The notes under the pieces were generated by a model. It was not told the origin of the DNA and searched no databases. It saw nothing but the letters and a program-made list of their open reading frames with translations. This document shows, in pieces, positions 53,600 to 64,000 of a stretch of 64,000 bases of DNA. Origin of the DNA: Phytophthora sp. 'mugwort' (lineage: Eukaryota > Oomycota > Peronosporomycetes > Peronosporales > Peronosporaceae); the NCBI GenBank assembly GCA_033558025.1, contig JAUCEF010000013.1:241001-305000 (forward strand), given 5' to 3'. The stretch's first letter is position 1. Every line of letters begins with the position of its first letter. Made by a program: the position numbers and the translations under genes.

Positions 53600-54100
53600 T
53601 GTTGACACGATAACTCATTCATCTTGGCGACGAGACCCTTCAACTACCGCCACACCACGACAAATACGTACAACGGCAGCGCCAACCTCGACGCCTGAGT
53701 TTACGACGGAAGTTCCAGTGCCTTCGACGACTGCGCCGCTCCATAAAATCTCACTGCGACGGCTGTTCCAGAGACGGCTACTCCCGTCAGGCGAGCCGCC
53801 AACATCAGCGCCAACACGCCGGAGACGACGGCTCCGATCTGGGTACAACGGAGCCAGCTACTTCAGAGCCTACGCCAGCTTCAAGTAAGCCATGGTCCGA
53901 AACGGACCCGCCAACAACGACGACGCAGTGTCCAACCACGACAGAGCATGCAACTCCATTTCTAACGACCCCAGAGGCGGATCCGCCGACACCTCGGACG
54001 ATGCCGTGTCCGTTCACGACCGTTCCTTCTCCGACGACGTCATGCATTCCAACGCTGAAATCAGCCCCACTTAGGAAAACGGTCATTACCTGCCAAAATA
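53600..54100 (+). pseudogene. Thr/Pro-rich mucin-like coding relic
   Basis: The plus strand, in frames that alternate, reads DPSTTATPRQIRTTAAPTST..., then PEFTTEVPVPSTTAPL (53630-53740). After about 150 bp it reads ETDPPTTTTQCPTTTEHATP..., then TTPEADPPTPRTMPCPFTTV and PSPTTSCIPTLKSAPL (53898-54070). Spaced PTTT/PTPT blocks with occasional Cys are typical of oomycete secreted mucin-like or cell-surface glycoproteins. No signal peptide remains, and at least two frame switches occur. It may be the tail of a larger lost gene. Confidence 0.5.
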
Positions 54101-55253
54101 CGAGAGAGAGCCTGCTGCAGCGCTTCTGATGAGCGGTACCCTTACCGATCCTTATCTAGGATGCACCTTCACAACTTCCCGCCCAGGTCACCGTCGCACT
54201 GTCCAGGTTTCGCGCAATATTCGAATGAACGCAAATGTTTAAATGCGCGGGTGCTACCCAAACGACTGTTTTAACCTTTTTTGCAAGGTTGATGATGGAT
54301 CACGTTTTATTACGTGTCGCAGCTAATCGTATTTTGGTAGATCGGGATTTAGGTCGGTAGGCACAAAGTAGACCCGACACATATACAACAACAACAAAAA
54401 AACTTATCCATCAGCTCGGAAACTGGTCGTGCATGGTCAGGCCGCTACTATGGTGATATTTTGCCTCGAACGAAGCGAATATAGACCGGGAGGCGTGCTA
54501 TCTATCTCCGAAGAACCTCACCGCATTTATTCTAACTTTTCCGTGCTCCGTTCGACCATGATGACACTGGACTTGTGGGCAGAAGTAGTGCCACCTAATA
54601 GTATTTCATGATCGAGACCAACCCAGCTCGAGCTGGACCTTGCTGGAGGCATTGGCGTCTCTCACTCGCGGTGAGCGTCAACGTATAGCGTTTTTGTTCT
54701 GTTCCTGATAAAGTGTTGCACTTGTTATGCCGACCCTGTCAACCCTGATAAAATATCGGTTTGGAGAGGTCTCTCCTGGAACTTTCCGCTTGAGAGCTTA
54801 GATTCCCAAGGAGGGCCTCATTTCGTGCTACTGAAAGCCAATATACCGTGATTTGTGCAGAGTCTCGGATATCGTGCCCGATGTGCTTGCTCCCGCCCCT
54901 GGTGTGTTTGCCGCGGAACCTCGTGTGTTTGCTGCTGAAGCAAAAACCGTCCAATGTGTGAAGTTGAGCTACGTTAGGGCAACCAACTTGCCTGGAATTA
55001 TCTTAAAGCGGCTAAATATCGCTCCTTGGTGACATTGATTCGCGGTGGACCAACCGATCTGTCTACATGTAAGCCGCAGAGCACAATTTCGTCGCCGCCA
55101 TGTCCGTGAACCCCGTTAGGCCAACCGACCTAACCACAAGTGCTGCAAAGCGGCACGTCTGCACTTCAGCACCAGCTAGACATCAATGTTGATGTCCAGG
55201 ACAATTCGATCAAAGCTAAACAGTACAAGGTTGGCTTATCCTCGATAGTGTCT
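54101..55253. other. Unassigned region left of the Gypsy cluster
   Basis: AT-rich with short frames (60 codons at 54429, 71 codons at 54954-54739 minus). A plus-strand reading near 54880-54970 (APAPGVFAAEPRVFAAEAKT) is protein-like but unidentified. No repeats were defined. Confidence 0.3.
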
Positions 55254-55435
55254 CTGTAACAGGGTTACATAAAGGTAGCACGAGTATAGCCGTGCTACGT
55301 GTCACCTTGCCGTGAGTGGTACTTGGTATCATTTGAATTAACGGGAGTCAGTACGTGGCTACAGGGCCACTCGATATGCATTTGACTAGGTTTAACTATG
55401 GTAGATAGTTAGAGTCATACATTTACACCACAGGT
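55254..55435 (+). repeat. Possible truncated LTR left of Gypsy RT
   Basis: TGTAACAGGGTTACATAAAG at about 55255-55274 matches 16 of 20 bases of TGTGACGGGGTTACATGAAG, the start of the LTR at 60639 read on the other strand. The remaining similarity is weak. It would be the start of a 5' LTR for the Gypsy fragment to the right, with most of the LTR and all of gag deleted. Confidence 0.35.
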
Positions 55436-55499
55436 GGATTTGCCGCAGATAAGCAAGCAAATAACAGTTCAGTTTTAGCAACAAAGAGAGTATTGCCGT

Positions 55500-56110
55500 A
55501 GTTCCTAGTACCAAATACTGCGTGACAAGGCAGTGGCCTTTGCCACGCGAACAGTGTGACGTCAATGACGCGTTCTTCCGTGCTAAGCACGAGGCGGGTA
55601 TGGTGCGCGAGAGCAAGTCTCCGCACTCAACGCCTACGTTCTGTGTCCGAAAAGCTGAATGACAAGTGGCGAATCGTTCATGCTTTTAATAAGCTCAACG
55701 CGGCCACCATTCCGGCACAAACACCCATTCCTAGGAAGGGCGTTCTCCAGAACAACATGACTGGGTGTACGGTGTACAGTGCCCTCGACTTGGTCGATGG
55801 ATACTATCAATTGCTCATGCAAGCAAGCGGTATGCTCTGGGAGTTGCTAGTAATGCACCAAGGGCTGTCGAACGCGGCTCCGACGTTCAATCGTCCTGTG
55901 ACGCAACTGTTCAGGCCCCACATGGCGTATGCTCAGACATACTTCGACGATATATTCGTTCAAAGTCTTACGGAGCACGGAAAAGCTGATGTACGATCCG
56001 ACTTCCGCCGGTCTCCACTGTCCACATCAGGGGTGCGGCCGAGCAGGCAGACTAGATTTATATCACGGGCTGGACGTGCCCCGCCGCAGTCAGCCTACGC
56101 GAAATGCTGA
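55500..56110 (+). pseudogene. Ty3/Gypsy reverse transcriptase fragment
   Basis: After KYCVTRQWPLPREQCDV (about 55515-55565) the RT reads RKAEKLNDKWRIVHAFNKLN-like sequence (from 55640; a one-base shift precedes it), IPAQTPIPRKGVLQNN, and TVYSALDLVDGYYQLLMQAS (55765-55835). About ten residues of the usual MRASDIPLTAVSTPSGMLW segment are deleted at LLMQAS-GMLW. The active site YFDDIFVQS (55942-55968) is intact. The frame then drifts, and similarity ends before the RNase H. The copy on the opposite strand at 57.7-57.0 kb is a paralogue, so the two make an inverted pair. Confidence 0.85.
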
Positions 56111-56159
56111 TAGTCCGGTGGAAATCTGCGGGGCTTCGTATGGACAACTATGAACGTTC

Positions 56160-56910
56160 GATTATCTCTTGTCATTAAATGACGTCCCCAAGGAAGTTAC
56201 AGCGACAACGGGAAGGATTATCGCCGACTGCCTGGACGGAACTATCGGAGAACTGGAGGGGGGGTCATTGAAAGGATTACTGCTCAATGCTGGGGTCTTG
56301 GTGCAGCACTGTACCTTCACACGGTTTGGAGATGGAGGGTAGCGCATTTTGATTCGCACAATGATGTCACGAAGGCGCATCATGAGGCGATTTTCGCAGC
56401 GAGACTGCGCAGTGGACATGCGGGAATCACGAACGCGTACCTTCTGGGCCATAACAACAAGGTCATGCTGAGGGTTGGATGGGTCATCTGCGCGATAATA
56501 GGCAGTAACTGGACTGTGACGCTGGACGCTCCAGAGGCGACAGATCACTGCTTCATCCTGTTCCACGCAGGGGGTGTCGGTGGAGCACCGGCCCAAGGAT
56601 GTAGTGGCATCATGATAGCCAGGACGAACCGAGTGACGGGGAGTCCAGTACACTCAGTGGCACAAGCTACTCGGGCCACATGGATGGTGGTCTCCGAGCA
56701 ACGCACTTGGGACTTTTAAAGAGGTTACACGGATATGCAGAAGACACGCGTGGGGTTCGGTAGATGTGGTTGAGGTTAGCACGAAACCAGGGAAGTCACC
56801 ACAAGCGGCGGCGCTCAAAAAGCCATATTGGGCAGCAAGGCGGACAGCAGATGCAGTTGGGGTATCCAGCTGGAGCACACAGCCGAGAGAACGAAACAAG
56901 ACAGCGCATG
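56160..56910 (+). pseudogene. Retroelement RNase H fragment (LINE-like)
   Basis: Readable stretches on the plus strand are DVPKEVTATTGRIIADCLDG (about 56182), GSLKGLLLNAGVLVQHCTF (about 56264-56320) and TVTLDAPEATDHCFILFHAG (about 56513-56570). They lead into VGGAPAQGCSGIMIARTNRV, where oomycete elements have FDGGxRGNPGPGG, an RNase H start. So the catalytic Asp is replaced (FHAG for FDGG). The domain continues past 56680 with frameshifts. I infer a non-LTR retroelement, but a Gypsy-type RNase H is not excluded. It is truncated on both sides. Confidence 0.5.
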
Positions 56911-56969
56911 AAATACTGCGGGTGGTGCGGACGACGCATCTAGGTCTGGAATGGACCGTCAGCGAGGAT

Positions 56970-59900
56970 CCACACTCAGGAGGCAAATGGGCCGCGCTCA
57001 TTTCCTTCGCAGAGAGGGATGTACGATACTGGATGACAGCACAGGAGGTGCACCGGGTCGGCTCGAACGCCGACGTTGCTGGCGAAGCAACCGAGAACTT
57101 TGATCTCTTGCGCCGCGAAGACGCACTTGTCGATGTTGGCATAGAGCTTGTTCGCTCTCATGACCTACAACACTCAACGGAGCTGCTCCAAATGCACCTC
57201 AATCGCCGTCTTGCCTCCCTCGGCACGGCCATGGACGAAGATGTCGTCGAAGTACGACTGTGCGTACGCACGCAGTGGTCTAAACAATTGTGTGACCAGG
57301 CGATTGAATGTTGCCAGGGCATTAGACAGGCCCTGTCACATCACCAGCCACTCCCAGAGCATACCGCTCGGGGTGCTCACTGCGATGAGCGGGATGTCGA
57401 TCTCGCGCATCAGATGGATCTGGTATAGTATCCGTCCACAAGATCCAGGGCGCTGTATAACTCGCACCCCGCCGTGGTGTTTGTTCAACAACACATCCTT
57501 CCGCGTGATGGGCGTCTGGGCCGGTACCGTCTCGTTGCTCAGCTTTGTTGATAGCATGAACCAGACGCCATTTCCCCTTCGGTTTCCGAATGCAGAAGGT
57601 TGGCGACGAGTGCGGGGATTTCAATTCCCGCACCATGCCTGCCTTGGCCTTTACGGCGAAGATGACATCAATGACCTCGCACTGCTCTCGAAGCAGTGAA
57701 CATTGTCTGGTGACACAGCACTTGGTGCGGCACGAGAATCAATCTCGTGTCTGGTCCCACGATTCGGTGGGAATTGAGACGGTGGATCCTTGGCCACCAT
57801 GTCCTCGAACTCATTCATCAAAGGATACACTGGATCCTTCGGGTTCTTGATAATCTCACAACCCAAGCGCGAGGCACGCTGGGAGGAGAATGCCTCCAGG
57901 ACGCATTCGTCCATAACGGATGAGGAATTCAATTCCTCTGGAGTGGACTCATGCTTTAAGAGTACCACCTCCGCGATTTCTCCTGCCTTCAGGTCGGCCA
58001 GGAAACCTGTCGGCGTCAACTTCGAGGTTCAGGAGCTCTGACACTTCTGGCAGCGGCTCTAGCTGGATGCCGCCTGCCTTGATCCGATGGCCGGTCTCGT
58101 CGTCGCGGATGTTATAACACCCTTCGCGTGGCCGCGTCGGAAGAACCCGGGCCTGGGTTCCGAGTCGCTTGATTCCAGTCTGAAATGACTTGAGACTCGA
58201 CTTGCGGTGTCGGTTATGTCGTCGACGGCGACCGTGACGTGGTACTTCGTTACCCACGTCTGTACACGTCTCATTGACGACGTTCAAAGCCTCTAGGGCT
58301 TCGTATAGAACATGGTTACCCACATAATAAGTGCATTCCGCCACTTCTTCTTCAGTTATGGGCTGGGCGACCTGGTGCGAAGCAAGGTTACCCACACAGG
58401 TAGCGCCTCGCGCGTATTCCTCGCCAGTTTTTGTCTGGGTGACTTGGTGTGGACCTAGGTTACCCACCTGGTCGGTGCCTCCGGGTACCACTCTTGAAGT
58501 CTCAGCCGCCGATTCAGATTCCGGCGGGGGGCGAGGTCTATCCTGTAAGGACTGCCGCACTCGACCAGGTGCAGCTTCTGCTGCCACCGCTTCTGCTGCC
58601 ACCGCTTCTAGGGAGTCGCTCAATATGTCGGTGGTTCCCAAAAATTAACTGGATGCTCCTGCATCCCGGCGCCCCCTTCGGACGCCTCAGTTCCTGGTAG
58701 AGGTGGGAACATGACTCACCAATGCTTTTACAGTAACTGCGGGCCGGCCGGCCCCGATGGATTGTTTCGCCAATCGATCTATGGCTCATGTTTCTCGAGC
58801 AGGGCATGCCCAGGATCAAGTCATACTTGTCCATCTGTAGGGGAGAAACTGCCTCATGCTGTCGAAGTCCTCGAACTTCGCAGCTAGATCCACACATGGA
58901 TCTTGGGAACAGTAATCACCATTCCGTCGGCCAGTTGTTATGACACGGTCCCGTTGCTTTTGCTTTCTCGTAAAGCATCGGCCAACTTGTTGCTGCTCTT
59001 CGCAACAGTCTGGCGGCAATCGAAATTCTTCGACACCCTGGAGTCTATCAAGACTCGGAAGGGATGTGTATATCCCCGTACACTTACGTGTACTACTAGC
59101 AGCCCAACACTGCCCTTCTTCGATTCGAGAGTGCAAAGACTCTCAGAGGCTAAGTCTCCATAGTGCGCGCCGCCCGCGCACCGCTCATGAAGACTTAGAG
59201 CTTCCCCACTAGGTCGTCCCGCCCCTACTGGTGTCCTGCGTTCCCTGCCCGTGCGGTCGCGGCCTTTGCCAGCGACCCTTGAGCGCGATGGGCTTGGGAG
59301 GGAAACGCTTTCGTTGTCGCCCCGCAGGACAGGCACGTGCCATGTGCCCTAGCTTACCACAGCTATAGCTGCGAATATCATGCTGCTCGGCGAGCCCAAG
59401 GTCCATGAGAACTGGCCCGCTTGGGGCCCCGCGACTTGGTGTCGCAGCCCTTGGTCACATCGCCGCTGGCGTGCGTGCTAGATGGTGACTGTACGCCTCT
59501 TGGAGGGTGACTTGGATCGCCTCTTCCAGAGTATTGACCTGCACCCGAAATAGCTGGGTGCGGGCCGGGCCTACACTTAGGCCGTCCATAAACACCGTCA
59601 CTTTAAATGTGTTTCATGGAGTGGGTTTCCCACGAGGAATGCGGTGAGCTCCCGCATCTCCAGGATGTACCCGTGCAGCTCACGTCTTCTTTGTTTGCAT
59701 GAGAGGACCGCTGGCGGTACTCATACTCGTCGGGCGGAACGCGGCTTTAAGCTGTTCACACATTTGAGCCCAGGATGCGAAGCATCCAGGCGTTGTCGCT
59801 TCCCGCGTATACGGCCAACTCTTAGCACGCCGGCTACGTTGAAGAGGGCGAATACCACTCGGAGGTGCTCCGAAGAGATGAGAGCCGCATCCATTGCGAG

Positions 59901-60060
59901 CCCAACTTCTCGCACCCAGGAGTGAAGGTTTTCACCTTCCTTTCCTTCATAAGGGTTTACCTTCAGCCTTAACGGCTTGAGGTAGACCGGTTTCGGCTCT
60001 GCGGCCGGAACCTACGGGCTGCTTCGAACATGTTCGATGAGCCCCCACTCATAGCAGGTC
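56970..60060 (-). pseudogene. Ty3/Gypsy gag-protease-RT, 3' half missing
   Basis: Reading leftward: gag (about 59930-59560, VGLAMDAALISSEHLRVVFA, ending in sequence like HGYILEMRELTAFLVGNP), then the zinc knuckle SYSCGKLGHMARACPAG (about 59370-59320), where the first Cys is Ser. Protease follows: FRVLIDSRVSKNF (about 59070-59030), with DSG mutated to DSR. DKYDLILGMPC lies at about 58836. A linker follows that holds three VGN-x-x-x-H/V repeats (58500-58300). RT starts at about 57640 (SPHSSPTFCIRKPKGKWRLV), with TPSGMLWEWLVM near 57380-57345 and the active site YFDDIFVHG at about 57260-57230 intact. LYANIDKCVFAAQEIKVLGC lies at 57140-57080, and the frame ends near 56976. RNase H, integrase and the 3' LTR are absent. 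Confidence 0.85.
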
Positions 60061-60224
60061 GAACGCGTGACCGCGTTTGACCTGCTCAGCTTGCGTTGAT
60101 GACGCCAAGCTGCGCAAGGCATCCATTCCAAAGATGCCAGTCATCTTACGAACGGTCGAACTGTGAGTGGTTCAGATGAGGAAACTCATTCAGGTCCATG
60201 TTGCTAGGACCCAGAGGTCAGGTA

Positions 60225-60639
60225 ATAATGTGCGTAGGCGTGGATTGACTACAAGTACTACCAAGTTTGACGAGGCACACAACACCTTGAGCACAGGAAG
60301 TACGACTTCCGGGGTATACAAACTCTCAGTGAACGGCAGTTCACTAGTCCCTGGCCTGTGGGACTGTTACCAATATTAGGTAGATTTTTTTTATTTACGA
60401 CTGAATGTATTTATAGGTGACCCCTTTTAATGCGTCTACATACTAACTATTAGTCACCTATAAAGTTCCCTAGATGTTATCCTATTGAGTGGCTCTGAGG
60501 TCTGTGTACCATATATGTCGTACCTATGCATGACGTCATTACCATCGTCGTCATAGTGATGTTTAGCTACATCACTTAGTGTACTTGAGTACACCTGCTC
60601 TGAGAAGTGACCTGGCACTCTTCATGTAACCCCGTCACA
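60225..60639 (-). repeat. LTR (minus orientation) between Gypsy and Copia
   Basis: Read on the minus strand it starts TGTGACGGGGTTACATGAAG at 60639. It has a TATA-like TATAAATAC (60415-60407), an inverted pair ATAGGTGAC..GTCACCTAT (60412-60478) and, 160-190 bp further, the transition to the Gypsy leader. Just upstream is a purine tract, AAGGGACAAGA (60650-60640), as expected for the 3' LTR of the Copia pol to the right. Equally, it lies where the 5' LTR of the Gypsy to the left belongs, and its start resembles 55255. Which element owns it is unresolved. Its right-hand end is approximate. Confidence 0.6.
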
Positions 60640-60781
60640 TCTTGTCCCTTAATACCTGTCTCTGCCGAAGAGCAGCATCAATGTTAAAAACCGAGCAACT
60701 ATCACTCTCTCTCAGCTCGCCCGCGCAAGTGCCTCACCTGATGCTTCTCGCAGGAAGGCTCACTGTGATGACTGGCATTAT

Positions 60782-63700
60782 TCACAAGGGATCGCTATGT
60801 CTTTCGAACGCTACGCGGGGCAATGGCCTCATGAAGACGTCGGCAACGTTGTCTACGCTTCCTATCTTCTGCACTTCAATCTCGTGTGTCTCTTGCTTCT
60901 CTCGAATAAAGTGCAGCTTTATGTCTATGTGCTTCGTTCTTGAGTGAAACTCTGGATTCTTGGACAACTTTAACGCGCTAGAGTTATCCACAAAGACACT
61001 TGTAATATCAGGCCGCTTCTTCAGCAGTTTTTCACTCATCATCCTAGGATAAATTATTTCTTGCACTAGCATGCTCAGTGCTAAATACTCTGCCTCAGTG
61101 GTGTGCTAGGCCACCGTTTTCTCAGATTGGCTGCACCACGATACGAAACTTTCACCAAGAATCGTCACGTATCCTGCAATCGAATGTCGATCACGGTGAC
61201 TTGCAAAATCTGCATCACTAAATGCAAACAGTTTTAGCTGCAAGGGGCTGCCAACATACTTGGTTCCACCGAGTACTAGACCATAATCTTATAAATTGTT
61301 TTCATTGCTCGCCAATGTGCTATTCCAGGGTTGGCCATAAATTGACTGCATTCTCGTACTGCAAAGGCAATGTCAGGTCTCGTCCCGAGCATCAAATACA
61401 TGAGTGAACCAACTGCAGCTCAATACGGCTTATATTTCATTAATTCACAGTTCAACTCTGGCTTACTTGGAATCGACGTACCATTGCATGTGCTCATTCC
61501 AAACCTTTTGAGTATCTGACACGTGTACTTCTTTTGTGAGATACTAATCTCCCTTTTGGTTCTGTCCCGCTGGATATCCCGGCCTAGAATGTAGTAGATT
61601 GGACCAATGTCTTTCATCCTGAAACGAGCTCTAAGCATTTGCTTAAACTCGGTCAATGTTGCTCTTGTGGGCGCGAAAAGAATAAGATTGTCCACATAGA
61701 TCGAGGGATAAAGCAGGGGGCTCCATTAACAACTTTTACTCCAATACACGCTTCTGACTTCAGAATCGTGAAGCATTATTTTCCAACCAACTCTATCCGT
61801 ATACGATAACACTCTCGGAGCTTGCTTTAGGGCGTAGAGCGATCTCCATAGCCTACACACATGGTCCTCTTTTCCTGAAACCATGAAACCCTCAGGTTGT
61901 TCCATGAATACAACGGTGTTCAGCTTCCATTCAAGAAGGCTGTTGTTACATCCATTTGGTCGATCTCGTAGTCCAGCTGCAGCAGCATATGCAAGCAAGA
62001 AGCGTAACGTCTCAAATCGAACCACAGGCGCAAAAACTTCCAAGTAATCCACACCATATTCTTGCAAATAGCCCTTTATCGCTAAACGGGCCTTGTATCT
62101 TTCAATCGTTCCATCAGCGCGGCATTTGACGCATAGCACCCATTTACTCTGTAGTACTCTCATGCCGGTTTACGTGGAACTAGTTCCCAGGTCTGATTCT
62201 CCAGCAATCAGCTGCACTCGACCTGCGCTGCTTGCTTCCGCTGCATAAACTGATCAGTCTTCATCGCTTCTTCAATGGTGGCTAGTTCTTTAATCACCTT
62301 TGCTGAAAGAACAATTGCTTCAGAATGCCACTTTGCCATGACGCTCTTCATAAAATCTTTTCTCGCTCGGTCCTCACCTGACACCAACTCTTTTGCCTTC
62401 ATCACAAATTTATTCATCTATCTAGGTGGTTTACCTCGACGTCCACTTCTGGTGGTCGTTAGAATTCTATTCTTGCTATCACATACTCTTTTGGTCTTTC
62501 GGAATCCTCCATCTCAACTAGGCCTCGTTTCCCTATTTTGATCGTGGTATCTCTTCTCGCTTCTATACAAGCTGCAGCCTCGTTGGTTTTCTTCAGGATA
62601 CTTGAGCCAGTTGCCTGCTCCCCGTGACTTTTGTGCTTTACATCTGCACGATCAACTTCGCGCACTGCATGACCTGAACTCTTGCTTCTGATGACCTTTG
62701 TCTTCATCGCACGGTTGCTGGCAGAGAGTCGTCAAAGCCTCTATGGTCTACTGCACCTCCAAGAGCCCCACCGCTTCGAATAGCCCCAGCACTTGGGCGC
62801 TTCGAGAGTACACTAGTGCTCTGTTGATGTCTCTTTTGTCTTGGGTCGACCCGTGTTCTATTGTCCACATTGATCAGACGCAGACATTCCAAGCTTGCTT
62901 GTTTCCAAAGGCAGCACATAATTATAGAGATGGTCTATCGCTTCATGATGATCCACATTGGTTTCAAGAGTGAGTGGTTCATCATCTCGCTCTTGTTATA
63001 ATTCTCTCTTCCACTGGCGTGCTAATGCCTTGTTCTTCTTTGCTTGCTCAATGGTGGGCAACTGAGGAAAATGACTTTCGTCAAAGAAACCCGTGTGGCT
63101 GTACACAGGCTTTAACGTCTCACAATCCAGAAGCTTATAGCCTTTGCGATTTCTTGGATATCCCACAATAATAATCTTTCTTGCACGTCGCTCCAACTTC
63201 TTGGGATTGTCCCCCTCGACAAACACGTAGGCTAGATGATGTTTCAGTGGTGGGCTATGACCAAACCATTTCTCATAAGGAGACACACTCTGATTCGCTC
63301 TTGCTGGTAGCAAATTTACACAGTAAGCACTTGTCAATGCAGCTTCTGCTCACATTTGCTTTGGCAGATTGCCATCGAACAATACACATCTCACTCGCTC
63401 AGCTATCGTTCGTGTCATACGCTCTGCTACTCCATTGTGCTCAAGCGTTTTCTTCACCGTTAGCATACATCCCATACCGACACACTCATCTTTCAACTTC
63501 ATGTACTCATTCGCACTATCCAATGTTGGGCTCTTCAATCTCACTCCTTTCTGGCGCTCAACATTCCACCGACATTCGTCAAAGATCCTATACATCTCCG
63601 TTCGCTGGCGCATGACGAACTCACTCTCGAATCGGCTCGCATCATCCACAAACACAAAAATAGCGGCACGAGGATGTTTGATACGGTCCCTAGATATCAG

Positions 63701-64000
63701 TGTGAGCTTTCTCATCGACTTGCCACTGTTTCTGGTCTGTACTGATGCGGTCCTTGAACGGCTTACGAGTAAGCTTGCTCTCAATACACGCTTCGTACTC
63801 CGTTCTGTCCATAGGTTTGATACTTGTCAGACCAATCTGTTGCATACCTCCACGAAGAGTAACCTCAAACGCATTTCGGCCTGGATGGCCAAGCCGCTTG
63901 TGCCATAAGCGCATCTCACTTTGTTCAGTCGGCATAGCGGTAGCGCAAATAGCCGTAGGCCACTCTTTGCTGCTCGCACGCAACTTCATCGTGTACAGTT
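60782..64000 (-). pseudogene. Copia pol, continues beyond window edge
   Basis: Reading leftward from the window end: pre-integrase (EMRLWHKRLGHPGRNAFEVT, 63925-63870), integrase core (HPRAAIFVFVDDASRFESEF near 63680-63620, then EHNGVAERMTRTIAERVRCV, 63435-63380) and its end (SPYEKWFGHSPPLKHHLAYV, 63285-63230). A linker of about 250 residues follows. RT: SKWVLCVKCRADGTIERYKA at 62150-62090, PNGCNNSLLEWKLNTVVF (usually DVKTAFLHG; altered) and VFMEQPEGFMVSGKEDHVCR (61915-61855). The active site reads YVDNLILFAP (61699-61670), with the second Asp as Asn. RNase H ends FVDNSSALKLSKNPEFHSRT (60995-60935) and VDNVADVFMRPLPR (60850-60805). Frameshifts near 61720 and 63690 and a stop near 62200 break it. 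The purine tract lies 140 bp after the stop. Gag is outside the window. Confidence 0.9.

Noticed and set aside
57148..58041. Plus-strand frames up to 183 codons opposite the Gypsy pol
   Set aside because: Shadows of the minus-strand RT; the RT motifs are on the minus strand.
1..64000. CRISPR arrays, bacterial operons and phage genes
   Set aside because: No direct repeat-spacer pattern or ribosome-binding sites; gene structure and elements are eukaryotic.
1..64000. RXLR or Crinkler effector genes
   Set aside because: No frame with a signal peptide followed by RxLR-EER or LFLAK-type motifs was found by eye.

Overview
The window looks like repeat-rich nuclear DNA of an oomycete, most likely Phytophthora or a close relative. 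The reasons are the protein families (SMC4, a WD-free ankyrin family with an F-box-like start, Phytophthora-type Copia, Gypsy, DIRS, PIF/Harbinger, piggyBac, mariner and pogo elements), short GT..AG introns of about 65-95 bp with CTRAC branch points just upstream of the acceptor, and GC-rich host codons. The assignment is by inspection; no database search was possible.

Only a small part is ordinary host sequence. SMC4 (condensin ATPase, 8931-4714, minus) and an ankyrin-repeat gene (9091-10347, plus) are divergently transcribed from a 159-bp spacer. A multi-pass membrane protein gene (25014-22294, minus, one inferred intron) is intact. Two decayed paralogues of it lie head-to-tail at 10.4-13.9 kb. 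A 123-codon reading frame at 25391-25020 is unassigned.

The rest is a graveyard of mobile elements. From left to right: a pogo transposase with two intron-like gaps (14.5-16.3 kb); a possible solo LTR (17.3-17.6); a MULE remnant (18.6-19.3) joined to a scrap of mitochondrial rpl2 (19.5-19.6); a Tc1/IS630-like transposase (20.0-21.2, minus); a two-gene PIF/Harbinger element (26.0-28.2); a DIRS-like tyrosine-recombinase retroelement with gag-like, RT-RNase H and recombinase regions (28.4-33.0); a mariner whose 5' half is inverted relative to its 3' half (33.2-34.5); a Copia pol remnant (35.0-36.9, minus); two piggyBac elements in opposite orientation (38.09-42.27 plus, with TTAA target duplication; 42.95-46.54 minus); a second Harbinger (46.7-47.5, minus); a Copia with 5' LTR (48.2-50.7, plus); a Myb/MADF-like transposon accessory remnant (52.2-52.8); a Thr/Pro-rich mucin-like relic (53.6-54.1); Gypsy RT (55.5-56.1, plus); an RNase H fragment (56.2-56.9); Gypsy gag-pol (60.06-56.97, minus); an LTR (60.64-60.23); and a Copia pol that runs off the right edge (60.78-64.0, minus).

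Nearly all element genes carry frameshifts, stops or lost catalytic residues, so they are relics and possibly silenced. The most unusual signals are the inverted mariner half, the spliceosomal introns and element-specific short motifs spread through the piggyBac non-coding parts, the rpl2 transfer, a hexapeptide repeat in the DIRS gag-like region, and a short block that abuts Copia integrase remnants at two distant loci.
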